Shown here in pieces: positions 45,605 through 54,304 of a stretch of 64,000 bases of DNA (position 1 is its first letter; each line of letters opens with the position of its first letter). The notes beneath the pieces were generated by a model that was not told the origin of the DNA, did no database searches, and worked only from the letters and a program-made list of their open reading frames with translations. A program made the position numbers and the translations under genes. Source of the stretch: Vibrio ostreae (GTDB lineage: Bacteria > Pseudomonadota > Gammaproteobacteria > Enterobacterales > Vibrionaceae); NCBI RefSeq assembly GCF_019226825.1, contig NZ_CP076643.1:806001-870000 (forward strand). The letters are read 5' to 3'.

Positions 45605-47097
45605 TCTCTGTGCTGCTGACTCTGCCGGTGGTGATCGCTTTGTTTACTGCGATCGGGCTGTTTTTTGTCCGGGATTCTCATCGTGTCTCGGAATGGGTCA
45701 GTGCGATAAGCTCGATTTTTACTCTGATCGTGAGTTGGGTACTGGGTGTTACTGTGCTTGAACAGGGGCCACAGGCGGTGGCATTTGGTCAGTGGCCGGC
45801 ACCGTTTGGTATTGTGTTTGTGGCTGATCTTTTTAGTGTGGCGATGGTGACGGTCACTGCGCTGATCGGCGTGGTGAGTGTGTTTTATGCTATGGCAGAT
45901 TTGTCGCATAAACCAGCATACGGGCTTTATCACATGCTGATGCACGTGCTGCTTGCCGGGGTGTATGGCGCGTTTCTGACCGGTGATATCTTTAATCTCT
46001 ATGTTTGGTTTGAAGTGATGCTCATCGCTTCATTTGCACTGATGGTAACCAACGCACGTAAGCAACAAATTGACGGTGCGGTGAAGTATGTCGTCCTCAA
46101 TCTGGTTTCTACCCTGGTGTTTTTACTCGCGATTGGTTTGCTCTATGGCGCGACCGGTACGCTTAATCTGGCAGACTTACATGGCAAAGTGGGCCGTTTG
46201 TCGGTTGAAATACAGACCTCATTAGCTGCGTTATTTCTATTTGCGTTTGCGATTAAGTCGGCGCTTTTTCCGCTCTTCGCCTGGTTGCCGGCGTCCTATC
46301 ATACCTTACCCAGTGGCGTTGTGGCCCTGTTTGCGGCTTTACTGACCAAAGTGGGCGTGTATGCGTTGATGCGGGTTTTTACTCTGGTATTTCCGCTGCC
46401 CGGCAGTGGATGGCAGTCAACCTTGATATGGGTTGCCGCATTGACGATGTTAACCGGTGTGCTCGGTGCAGCCAGTCAGTTCAGTATTAAAAAAATATTG
46501 TCATTTCATATTATTAGTCAGATTGGCTACATGATCATGGGGCTTGCGTTGTATACACCGCTGGCGTTATCCGGTGCCATTTTTTATATCGTTCATCATA
46601 TTATCGTTAAGGCTAACCTGTTCTTGATCGGCGGTTTTCTGGAACGTAGATATGGTTCGGACCAACTTGCGCAATTAGGTGGCGTGTATAAGGCAATGCC
46701 GTGGCTGGCGGTGCTGTTTTTGATACCTGCGTTCTCGCTGGCGGGATTTCCGCCATTGTCGGGGTTCTGGGGCAAGTTTCTGGTAATAAAAGCCAGTGTG
46801 GAAACAACGTACTACGCACTGGCCACGGTCGCTTTGGTGGTCGGATTGTTAACGATATTCTCAATGACCAAAATCTGGAGCGAAGCATTCTGGAAGGCTT
46901 CTCCCGAGGCCCGGAAAGAGGCCTCGCTACCGCTGAAAATCCAGTGGTTGTATTGTGCACCAATCGTGCTGTTAACTTTAATCACTGTGCTGATTGGTCT
47001 GGTGGCGGAGCCATTTTATCAGTTTGCGCTTCAGGCGGCGGGACAGTTGTTGCAACCTGATGGCTATATTCATGCTGTGCTGGGAGAGAAGGAATGA
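45601..47097 (+). CDS. Na+/H+ antiporter subunit D (MrpD/MnhD)
   Basis: 498 residues from the ATGA overlap with subunit C at 45601. NuoN/NuoM-like with about fourteen helices: LTGDIFNLYVWFEVMLIASFALMV (functional Glu), AIKSALFPLFAWLPASYHTLPSGVVALFAALLTKVGVYALMR, and ISQIGYMIMGLALYTPLALSGAIFYIVHHIIVKANLFLIGG. Confidence 0.93.
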   Translation: MISVLLTLPVVIALFTAIGLFFVRDSHRVSEWVSAISSIFTLIVSWVLGVTVLEQGPQAVAFGQWPAPFGIVFVADLFSVAMVTVTALIGVVSVFYAMADLSHKPAYGLYHMLMHVLLAGVYGAFLTGDIFNLYVWFEVMLIASFALMVTNARKQQIDGAVKYVVLNLVSTLVFLLAIGLLYGATGTLNLADLHGKVGRLSVEIQTSLAALFLFAFAIKSALFPLFAWLPASYHTLPSGVVALFAALLTKVGVYALMRVFTLVFPLPGSGWQSTLIWVAALTMLTGVLGAASQFSIKKILSFHIISQIGYMIMGLALYTPLALSGAIFYIVHHIIVKANLFLIGGFLERRYGSDQLAQLGGVYKAMPWLAVLFLIPAFSLAGFPPLSGFWGKFLVIKASVETTYYALATVALVVGLLTIFSMTKIWSEAFWKASPEARKEASLPLKIQWLYCAPIVLLTLITVLIGLVAEPFYQFALQAAGQLLQPDGYIHAVLGEKE

Positions 47098-47570
47098 CGT
47101 ATTTATTACTCAATCTTTTTTTAGCCCTGATCTGGATGATGCTTAACGGCAGCTACACCAGCCTGAGTTTTATCGCCGGATTTGTGATTGGTTTCATTAT
47201 CTTGCGCCTTAGCCGGCCTTTTGGGCTCAAAAGCAGCTATTTTCGACGTTTCAGAGCGGTGTTCGTTCTGTTGCTCTATTTCAGCTATGAAGTGATTCTC
47301 TCGTCTGCGCGTGTTGTCTGGGATGTGATTACGCCGACTCATCTCAGCGACCCCGATATCCTTTATATCCCACTGGATGTGCAGTCTGACCTGGAGATCA
47401 CGCTTCTGGCTAATATGGTTTCTCTGACTCCGGGCAGCCTGAGCCTGGATGTTACACCGGACAAGAAATACCTTATTGTGCATGCTATGTTTGCTTCCAA
47501 ACAAGATCAGGTGGTACGAAGCATTAAACAGGGACTGGAGAAAAAAATTCTGGAGGTGACTCGTGACTGA
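47094..47570 (+). CDS. Na+/H+ antiporter subunit E (MrpE/MnhE)
   Basis: 158 residues: N-terminal helices [31 protein letters not shown] and a cytosolic part with [29 protein letters not shown], diagnostic of MnhE. Four-base overlap with subunit D and eight-base overlap with subunit F. Confidence 0.92.
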   Translation: MTYLLLNLFLALIWMMLNGSYTSLSFIAGFVIGFIILRLSRPFGLKSSYFRRFRAVFVLLLYFSYEVILSSARVVWDVITPTHLSDPDILYIPLDVQSDLEITLLANMVSLTPGSLSLDVTPDKKYLIVHAMFASKQDQVVRSIKQGLEKKILEVTRD

Positions 47571-47841
47571 CTGGTTAGTACTCAGTATCAATATCGCCTA
47601 CGCCGGGTTATTAGTTAGCATATTATTTGCGTTTATCCGCTTGATTCTGGGACCGACGCTGGCAGATCGGGTCGTTGCGCTTGATCTGATCTCATTTACC
47701 ACCATAGGTTTTGTGACGGTCTACACACTCGATAGTGGTCAGCAAGCTTTGTTAGATATTGCGATTACACTCGGGTTGGTTGCATTTCTGGGGACAGTCG
47801 CGTTTGCCCGGTTGATCATTAAACAGAAGGGAAACGAATAA
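47563..47841 (+). CDS. Na+/H+ antiporter subunit F (MrpF/MnhF)
   Basis: 92 residues, three helices, with the MnhF core RLILGPTLADRVVALDLIS near 26-44. Stop overlaps the start of subunit G by one base. Confidence 0.92.
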   Translation: MTDWLVLSINIAYAGLLVSILFAFIRLILGPTLADRVVALDLISFTTIGFVTVYTLDSGQQALLDIAITLGLVAFLGTVAFARLIIKQKGNE

Positions 47842-48134
47842 TGGAAGCCATCACGGGAATTCTGCTGTGTCTGGGAACCGTATTCATTGTGATTGCCAGT
47901 TTAGGCGTGCTGAGAATGCCCGACCTTTACACACGCATGCACGCGGCGACCAAAGCCGGTACGGTTGGCGTCAGTTGTTTATTGCTGGCATTAGCGTTCA
48001 GCATCCCGGAAATTACGGTCATTTCCCGCGTTATTGGCACGATTTTATTTATTGTTCTTACCGCTCCGGTTGCAACTCATCTGCTTGGCCGCGCAATGAT
48101 AAAAACCGGTTATAAAATCTGGCGCAATGACTAA
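47841..48134 (+). CDS. Na+/H+ antiporter subunit G (MrpG/MnhG)
   Basis: 97 residues, three helices, core LGVLRMPDLYTRMHAATKAGTVGVSCLLLA at about 22-50, as in MnhG. Last gene of the operon. The complex uses all subunits to exchange Na+ for H+ at high pH or salt. No clear terminator follows. Confidence 0.92.
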   Translation: MEAITGILLCLGTVFIVIASLGVLRMPDLYTRMHAATKAGTVGVSCLLLALAFSIPEITVISRVIGTILFIVLTAPVATHLLGRAMIKTGYKIWRND

Positions 48135-48284
48135 AAAGGTTTCAGGTATTCGCATGTTTGCCTTTCATCTGTCAATGGCGGTACTTGCCCTGCTAATCCT
48201 TAACTGACCTGAGCATCGCAGGAGTTTCTGGCAAAGTTATGTGATAAAAAGAGGATTAAATTCATTCTTTTATTCGGGTTTACT

Positions 48285-48785
48285 ATGCAAAGAATTTTAA
48301 CTGTACTTGCGCTGACACTGTCATTGCCGTTGACGGGGTGTGCTACCTCTGAAGTACCGCCACTGGCTATCGGTGATAAAGTGAATCTGGATGGTCTTCA
48401 GGACCAAAATGAGAACACTTTCACTCATCAAAATAACATGCAAGCCTTGTTGTTTGTCGATGGGATGGCGGGTAAAGACCTGATTCAGAACGCACTGAAT
48501 ACCATCGATACGCAATGTATGGAGCAGGGGAAATTAGTTTATCTTGCTGATATCAGCGCGATGCCGGGTTTGATTTCAAAATTCATCGCGGTGCCTAAAA
48601 TGCGTGATTACGGCTATCCCGTCTGGCTTGATCGTGACGGTTCGGCTTCTGCCGCTTTACCGCTACGGGAAGATGAAGTGACGCTGCTTAGTATTGATGA
48701 TCAGCTGATTAGTGGCGAAGAATTTTTTGCTAGTAGTGAAGCCCTGACCCAGCGTTTGGCCAAGATGTGTGGCGTGGCTAAATAA
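48285..48785 (+). CDS. Lipoprotein with a possible thioredoxin-like fold
   Basis: 166 residues. Lipoprotein signal peptide with lipobox LTGC at about residue 19. The rest (QALLFVDGMAGKDLIQNALNTIDTQC, LVYLADISAMPGLISKFIAVPKM, GYPVWLDRDGSASAALP, VTLLSIDDQLI) suggests a thioredoxin-like fold such as in YtfJ-type proteins, but no CxxC active site is present. Function unknown. Ribosome binding site weak. Confidence 0.75.
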   Translation: MQRILTVLALTLSLPLTGCATSEVPPLAIGDKVNLDGLQDQNENTFTHQNNMQALLFVDGMAGKDLIQNALNTIDTQCMEQGKLVYLADISAMPGLISKFIAVPKMRDYGYPVWLDRDGSASAALPLREDEVTLLSIDDQLISGEEFFASSEALTQRLAKMCGVAK

Positions 48786-48831
48786 ACCGCTGTTGTTTGC
48801 TGTTACCCGAATCCCGAGGAAAGACCTTCGA

Positions 48832-49008
48832 GGACACACGCCTTCTGGAGAAGGATCTAGAGGATGGAGTATCAAGGACACTCGCGATTGTCGAGTCGAA
48901 ATTTATGTCTACGCGAGTAAGAATTCCGAGGACACACTCTTTAGAACGGAATTATTGGGACACACGCTTTAGCATGGTATTACTCGCCAAGCTGGTATCG
49001 GACACGCG
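48832..49008. repeat. Cluster of five ggacac motifs with nested inverted repeats
   Basis: ggacacacg at 48832, ggacactcg at 48876, ggacacact at 48930, ggacacacg at 48958 and ggacacgcg at 49000. Around the middle copies lie inverted repeats gcgagtaa (48913-48920) / ttactcgc (48980-48987) and aattccg (48922-48928) / cggaatt (48947-48953). I think these are REP-type elements mobilised by the nearby RAYT transposase. Confidence 0.65.
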
Positions 49009-49070
49009 CGATTAATTATATCCTGCTGTGATACGAAACCACCCCAATAAGTGGCCTGACGGAGGACGTT

Positions 49071-49538
49071 TTGTTAAAGATTCGTCGTTATAAAACCGAT
49101 GATGCCCTTACTTTACGAGAGCTTTTCATCAGCACGGTTCGTCACATCAACCAACGCGATTACACTCAGGAGCAATTGTGTGCCTGGGCTCCGGTCGAAT
49201 TTGACGCTGTTTTGTGGGACACACAGCTAACGTTGTTAAATCCTTATGTTGTACATCTCAATGGCAAAATTGTCGGTTATGCCGACTTACAACCCGATGG
49301 TTTAATTGACCACTTCTTTTGTCATTATCAGCATCAGGGGCAAGGCATCGGACGATTTTTAATGCAGCATGTCCTGATTAAGGCTCAGCAACGGGGTATT
49401 AAACGGCTCCATGCTCATGTCAGTATTACTGCCCGTCCTTTTTTCGAACATATGGGCTTTCGGGTAGTCAAGGCACAGCAGGTGACTGTACAGGAACAGA
49501 CGCTGACTAACTATCTGATGGAACGACCGGCGTGGTAG
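49071..49538 (+). CDS. GNAT-family N-acetyltransferase
   Basis: 155 residues beginning with TTG at 49071, preceded by GGAGGACGTT. GNAT fold: KIRRYKTDDALTLRELFISTV opening, VGYADLQPDGLIDHFFCHYQHQGQGIGRFLM with the acetyl-CoA loop (QGQGIG), and HAHVSITARPFFEHMGFRVV near the C-terminus. Substrate unknown; similar to YafP-type enzymes. Confidence 0.88.
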   Translation: MLKIRRYKTDDALTLRELFISTVRHINQRDYTQEQLCAWAPVEFDAVLWDTQLTLLNPYVVHLNGKIVGYADLQPDGLIDHFFCHYQHQGQGIGRFLMQHVLIKAQQRGIKRLHAHVSITARPFFEHMGFRVVKAQQVTVQEQTLTNYLMERPAW

Positions 49539-49731
49539 CGCTGCCAAATGAGTCCAGCGCTGGCTTACATCTACGATGGGGTTTAAAAAGGTCAGGGAGT
49601 TTGCGGGTATGAGGTATAAATTTGAGCAGACGATTTCAGTCGACTATCGGCAACTGACTTTTACCGTTTAACGCCCAGGTTAAACCGTTCTATGCTCGGA
49701 CCAATAATCCAGAGTCGTGACTCAGACATCG

Positions 49732-50694
49732 TCAGGATATATGAACGCCACACATACGTTTACGCTTGAGTTTGTCTTTTGCGCGCAGTAACTCAGGGGT
49801 TGAACCTATCCATAGCCCAGACTGCTTTTCTAACTGGGTGCAGAGTCTCAGGCACGTCTGCTGGGGCAGGGTTAACTGCTGCAGGATGAAGGGATGAGTG
49901 GCATCGAGTCGTCCTTTTTTGTCAGGTCTTAACTGACGCCCGATCCAATCAAGCAGTTCCAGGTAATCACTGAGCCGGAAAGGGATACCTGCCGCCTTAT
50001 CCTGATGTTGGTAACCAACAAAATCAGATAAAGGCGATGCTGTTGTATTGCCTTTTTCGAGCTCTGACAGTCTGAATTTAATCGACGTGTGATCAGATTG
50101 TTTCAGTGACGGTGCAATATTCGCTCTGATCGGGTTAAGATCAACGTAAGCCATTACTGCGAGCAGCGCTTTTTCATCTAGCAGAGCTTGAGATTTAAAC
50201 CTGCCTTCCCAAAATCGCCCTGTGCAATCATCTTCTCTATTCGCTTGAACGGCAATATCGTAGTTCAGTTCTTTCATAAACCAGCTTAGTGAACACAGGC
50301 GTTGTCGCCAGGTATCTATGAGTTGATGGCAGAGGTTCCATTCAGTTTCGCAGGTCAGTTGCTGAGAAATGTATCTCTGTATGATGACAGGTAAGGTGTG
50401 TTCTGCGCCCCACCGTTCGACGACTTCAAGCTCTGAAAGAGACTGGGCTGCGTCGGTATCGATAAACGTAACCAGATGGTAATGGTTGCTCATAATGGCA
50501 TAGGCGCAAATACGGACACAGTAGATTGCGGCTAAGGACAGGATGCGCTGTTCTACCCAGTCACGACGATGTTCGTAAGACTGCCCGGACAGCTTGTCGT
50601 ATCCGCATAAGTAAGAACGTCTTACGCAGCGAGAAACACAATGATAATAAGGTGTAACATCAGGACGGATGAGCTGACTGCGTGCGGTCGTCAT
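49732..50694 (-). CDS. REP-associated tyrosine transposase (RAYT), Y1/IS200-like
   Basis: 320 residues. Opens with RSQLIRPDVTPYYHCVSRCVRRSYLCG, the conserved RAYT start, contains the HUH motif in AIMSNHYHLVTFID near residue 70 and the catalytic Tyr in MAYVDLNPIRANIA near 180. Such enzymes cut single-stranded REP/BIME palindromes. The surrounding intergenic regions hold gtgtgtcc / ggacacac motifs, probably its targets. Complete and apparently intact. Confidence 0.92.
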   Translation of the reverse strand: MTTARSQLIRPDVTPYYHCVSRCVRRSYLCGYDKLSGQSYEHRRDWVEQRILSLAAIYCVRICAYAIMSNHYHLVTFIDTDAAQSLSELEVVERWGAEHTLPVIIQRYISQQLTCETEWNLCHQLIDTWRQRLCSLSWFMKELNYDIAVQANREDDCTGRFWEGRFKSQALLDEKALLAVMAYVDLNPIRANIAPSLKQSDHTSIKFRLSELEKGNTTASPLSDFVGYQHQDKAAGIPFRLSDYLELLDWIGRQLRPDKKGRLDATHPFILQQLTLPQQTCLRLCTQLEKQSGLWIGSTPELLRAKDKLKRKRMCGVHIS

Positions 50695-51026
50695 AAGAGT
50701 CTTCCGATAGGGGGCGTCATCAGATAATGGTCAATCAAGAGATGATTTTCATGAACGACGTTAAGAGACGCGACTGAGGTCAAGTAAGTGAATGTCCATC
50801 AGGGTGGTGCGAGTATGAGATACAGTGACTTTCGTTAGGTGTGTGTCCGCTTTGAACATCAGTCTTGACTCGGATGTGTTCTTGGTAGGTGCGTGTGTTA
50901 ATCATATGCTGGGATGTTTATCGAAGAGGCGAGTGTCCTTGTTATTTGCTTGGAGGGATTTGGGTGTGTGTCCTGGTTTTATACTCGTTTGATGAACTGA
51001 GGACTGATTCAGGACCCAAAAACGGT
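50695..51026. repeat. Intergenic region with gtgtgtcc motifs beside the RAYT gene
   Basis: gtgtgtccgc at 50841-50850, gcgtgtgtta at 50891-50900 and gtgtgtcctg at about 50965-50974 lie upstream of the transposase gene in the orientation opposite to the 48.8-49.0 kb cluster. No gene is supported; a 64-codon frame at 50889 is repeat read-through. Confidence 0.55.
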
Positions 51027-51057
51027 GAAACCCCGATGTTGGTAGCATCGGGGTTTC
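51027..51057 (-). terminator. Terminator of rplY
   Basis: gaaaccccgatg / catcggggtttc, 12 bp perfect stem and seven-base loop; minus-strand exit reads ACCGTTTTTG. Confidence 0.8.
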
Positions 51058-51141
51058 GAATTTTTAGATATTTCGGATGGTAAGGCCGATAATCTTTATG
51101 CAAAAGGCTGGATTAAATCCGGCTAATTCCCTGGTGAGGAA

Positions 51142-51420
51142 TTAGATGCGGATGAAGTCCATGTGCTCAACTTTTGGCTTGAACGCGTGACGTTGAACGT
51201 CTTGTGGTTTAACCTTAACTTCAGCACCATCGATTACTAGAACGATAGTTTCGTAGAATTCAGGCTTATCCATCTGGTTGATCACGTCATCGTGGTTCAG
51301 AGCGATAGAAACTGGCGCAGCCTCACCACCGTAAACGATAGCAGGGAATTGACCAGCGTGACGTAGGCGGCGGCTCGCACCTTTACCTAGCTCAGTACGT
51401 ACTACTGCTTCAAATTTCAT
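51142..51420 (-). CDS. rplY: 50S ribosomal protein L25
   Basis: 92 residues from ATG at 51420 (opening [20 protein letters not shown]). Short-form L25 as in E. coli (94 residues): [37 protein letters not shown]. Binds 5S rRNA. Single gene with own terminator. Confidence 0.96.
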   Translation of the reverse strand: MKFEAVVRTELGKGASRRLRHAGQFPAIVYGGEAAPVSIALNHDDVINQMDKPEFYETIVLVIDGAEVKVKPQDVQRHAFKPKVEHMDFIRI

Positions 51421-51702
51421 AGTATTTACTCTCAAATTAGTAAAAATAGATAGTGTTACAGCAACAATGCGACCTTGTTGCTGTGTTAAAGTTTTGAAAC
51501 CAACGAAGAGTTAGCATCAAAACGAGCGCGGATACTAGCATTCAAACGGCTTGTGAGCAATAGAATTTCTTTCGGTTCGATGCTGTATGATGCTGATTTG
51601 CCCGATTTGCGCTGGCTTTGCAAGCGTATGGTTGATTGATTTTCAAAACTAGCTTGGTTGACTCTGTTTGGGCGCAGACAGCGGCAATGCTGATAGTCCG
51701 AG

Positions 51703-53049
51703 TCACGGTGTAGGCTGTTTCAGGGTCAGTGTGACTTTCAGTCCACCCAGTTTACTGCGTGATAAAGTCAGTTTGCCCTGATAACTGTGCGCCATTTCAC
51801 TGACAATATTCAGTCCGAGTCCAGTTCCTGGTTCACTTTCGTCCAGGCGTACGCCACGTTTGGTTGCACGATGCAAATCAGCCTCATCGATGCCCGGCCC
51901 GTCATCTTCAACGGTAATTTCCACCCGTTGTCTATCAAGGGTACGGCTATAAACTCTAATCAGGGATGATGCCCACTTATAACCATTTTCCAGTATGTTG
52001 CCCATCATTTCATCAAAGTCGGTACTTTCGACACTGACTTCGAGTTCTGAATCCAATTCGTTGACCAAAATGATTTCACGTTCGGCGTATACTTTATCAA
52101 ACGCGATGGATATGGCGTCAACCCGTTCACTCGGGTTGGTTTTGGCTGCCAGAATATTGGCCGAGCCGGCCATTCGGGCCCGGCCGAGATGATAGTCAAT
52201 CTGAGATTGAATCTGATCAATAGAAGGTTGCAGCTTGTTTTGCTGATCCTGGGGCAGTTGTTCGCTTTCGTTTTTCAGTACCGACAGCGGGGTTTTCAGA
52301 GCATGGGACAGGTTACCTGCATGATGACGTGCGCGTTCCAGCAGTTCCTGGTAGTGAAACAGCAGGGCATTGAGATCGCGGATCAGCGGTGCGATTTCTT
52401 TCGGGTAACTCTCATCCAGACTCGATTGTTGCCCTTTGCGCAATGCAACCAGCTCTTTTTGCATTTTCGCCAGCGGCCACAGCGACCAGGAAATCTGTGC
52501 TCCAATCAATATCAGCACGCCGATAAACAGTAAGCCGAGGATGCCCCACAATTGGCCTCCGACCTGTTTCAAGGTCGCCATGATGGGCGCTTCATCCACT
52601 CCGACCACAATGTTAATTGGATTGGAGAATTCCCGCAGATAAATGGTACGCGACAGCACAATCAAGGGTTCATCTTTGGCGCCAAAGTAACGGGTTTTAA
52701 GTGCATGGGTTTCTTTGGTCATCGAGCGGTCCCACAGAGAGCGTGAGCGCAACTCCTGGCTGCCGACTTTGGCGGTCCAGTACAGACCGCTGTAGGGCTG
52801 ATAGAAACGGGGATCTGACAAGCGGATGCCAAGGCTCAGGCTTCCACGGTCATTGGCGCCGAGGTTCGCCGTGATTTCATCCATCGAGAGAGTAAGCTGC
52901 TGCTCGGCATCGGCAATCAGGTAATCTTTGATAAGGCTTGGAATCAGATAACCGGCCGCAAGAATCATCACGCCTAGCCATAAGGTTGCAGCAAGCAATA
53001 AGCGGGTTTTCAGACTGAGTTTTCTGAGCGGCGAGGACTTATTCGGCAT
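51703..53049 (-). CDS. Sensor histidine kinase, PhoQ/QseC/CarS-like
   Basis: 448 residues. Two membrane helices (about 18-40 and 165-188) flank a periplasmic sensor of about 125 residues. H-box AGNLSHALKTPLSVLKNE at about 238-255, N-box EMMGNILENGYKWASSL, G-boxes VEDDGPGIDEADL and EPGTGLGLNIVSEMA. Its start overlaps the end of the response regulator gene by eleven bases. With a PepSY gene upstream, an envelope or cationic-peptide signal is plausible but unproven. Confidence 0.9.
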   Translation of the reverse strand: MPNKSSPLRKLSLKTRLLLAATLWLGVMILAAGYLIPSLIKDYLIADAEQQLTLSMDEITANLGANDRGSLSLGIRLSDPRFYQPYSGLYWTAKVGSQELRSRSLWDRSMTKETHALKTRYFGAKDEPLIVLSRTIYLREFSNPINIVVGVDEAPIMATLKQVGGQLWGILGLLFIGVLILIGAQISWSLWPLAKMQKELVALRKGQQSSLDESYPKEIAPLIRDLNALLFHYQELLERARHHAGNLSHALKTPLSVLKNESEQLPQDQQNKLQPSIDQIQSQIDYHLGRARMAGSANILAAKTNPSERVDAISIAFDKVYAEREIILVNELDSELEVSVESTDFDEMMGNILENGYKWASSLIRVYSRTLDRQRVEITVEDDGPGIDEADLHRATKRGVRLDESEPGTGLGLNIVSEMAHSYQGKLTLSRSKLGGLKVTLTLKQPTP

Positions 53050-53698
53050 TCAGCTGATATCCCAGGCCGCGCACGGTTTTGATGATTTCAGGTGCGACTT
53101 TTTTGCGTATCCGACCGATGAACACCTCTATGGTATTGGAGTCACGATCAAAATCTTGCTTGTAGATGTGCTCAACCAGTTCGGTTCGTGAAATCACCTT
53201 ATCCGGATTGTGCAGAAAATAGGCGATCACTTTATATTCCAAAGCCGTCAGGCTGACCGGCGCGCCCTGCCAGGTTACCGTGGAAGTGCGAGTGTCCAGA
53301 CTGAGCTGGCCGTAAGACAAAACCGGTGACGCGCTACCGGATGCTCTGCGTAACTGGGCACGCAAACGCGCGATCAGCTCCAGAACTTCAAACGGTTTGG
53401 TGAGATAGTCATCTGCGCCCGCATTCAGGCCGTCAATCCGTTGGGTTAGCGTGTCACGCGCACTCAGAATAACGACCGGTGTGTTGATGTTCTCATCCCG
53501 GATGCCTTTAAGCACTGTCAGGCCATCGAGTTTTGGCAGGCCCAAATCGAGAACAATCGCATCCCAGGGCTCAGAAGTGGCGCGATACAGCGCATCGACG
53601 CCGTCTTGGGATAATTCTGCGACCCAGCCAGCCTGATCCAGGGCGTCGATAATTTGTTCGCCCAAGCGGGTATCGTCTTCGATAACCAGAATTTTCAT
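53039..53698 (-). CDS. OmpR-family response regulator, PhoP/QseB-like
   Basis: 219 residues. Receiver with acidic pocket IEDDTRLGEQ, phospho-acceptor Asp51 in IVLDLGLPKLDGL, Lys in DDYLTKPFEVLEL; winged helix (LTALEYKVIAYFLHNPDKVISRTELVEHIYKQDFDRDSNTIEVFIGRIRKKV) at the C-terminus. Partner of the overlapping kinase gene. Confidence 0.93.
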   Translation of the reverse strand: MKILVIEDDTRLGEQIIDALDQAGWVAELSQDGVDALYRATSEPWDAIVLDLGLPKLDGLTVLKGIRDENINTPVVILSARDTLTQRIDGLNAGADDYLTKPFEVLELIARLRAQLRRASGSASPVLSYGQLSLDTRTSTVTWQGAPVSLTALEYKVIAYFLHNPDKVISRTELVEHIYKQDFDRDSNTIEVFIGRIRKKVAPEIIKTVRGLGYQLNAE

Positions 53699-53764
53699 GT
53701 ATTTTCTCTTTGTTATTTTTTATTCAGCATAAGGCGCCCGGTGGACGCCATATCTTATTCCGAG

Positions 53765-54154
53765 TTAGCGTTTGATAAACTCAAGCACGTTACGTCCTTC
53801 AATAGACATTAGCTCAAGGGTGGTGGCGTTGTATTCCACCTCAATCACTTTATTGTCATGCACCAGTTTGAGTTCGTAGATCCATTCGTTGTCGTCTTCT
53901 TCGAGTTCGACTTTAATCACGCGGCCATAAAGCTGTTCATCAATCGCCGCATATAATTCTGAGAACGGGCGGATACGGCCCTGTTGTACAGCTGCAAACA
54001 CTTTGTCTTGGTCTTCATCAATCTCGACTCGCGCTCCATGTCGTTCTGCATCTTGCAGAAATTCATGACCGGCACTTTGCTGAGCCATAACCGGTAATGA
54101 CAGGCAGCCCAGCAGGGTGATCCAAGTACGAAGTTTTAAGCTTTGATTTAACAT
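53765..54154 (-). CDS. PepSY-domain periplasmic protein
   Basis: 129 residues from ATG at 54154. Signal peptide (TWITLLGCLSLPVMAQQS). One PepSY-type domain: VFAAVQQGRIRPFSELYAAIDEQLYGRVIKVELEEDDNEWIYELKLVHDNKVIEVEYNATTLELMSIEGR. Upstream of a two-component pair on the same strand, as often seen for PepSY proteins thought to modulate such sensors. Probably one operon with 66 bases between. Confidence 0.88.
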   Translation of the reverse strand: MLNQSLKLRTWITLLGCLSLPVMAQQSAGHEFLQDAERHGARVEIDEDQDKVFAAVQQGRIRPFSELYAAIDEQLYGRVIKVELEEDDNEWIYELKLVHDNKVIEVEYNATTLELMSIEGRNVLEFIKR

Positions 54155-54304
54155 ATGTGATTCCGTCCGATTGTGGTTAACGATTTGATGCTCAGTATAC
54201 GAAGCACAAAATGAACCCAAGCTGAATTGTTTGTTAAGCTAACATCTGGTTGCATATTGGTGCAATGTCAACAAATCCATGGTATTGACGTTGGATGCTA
54301 TCGT

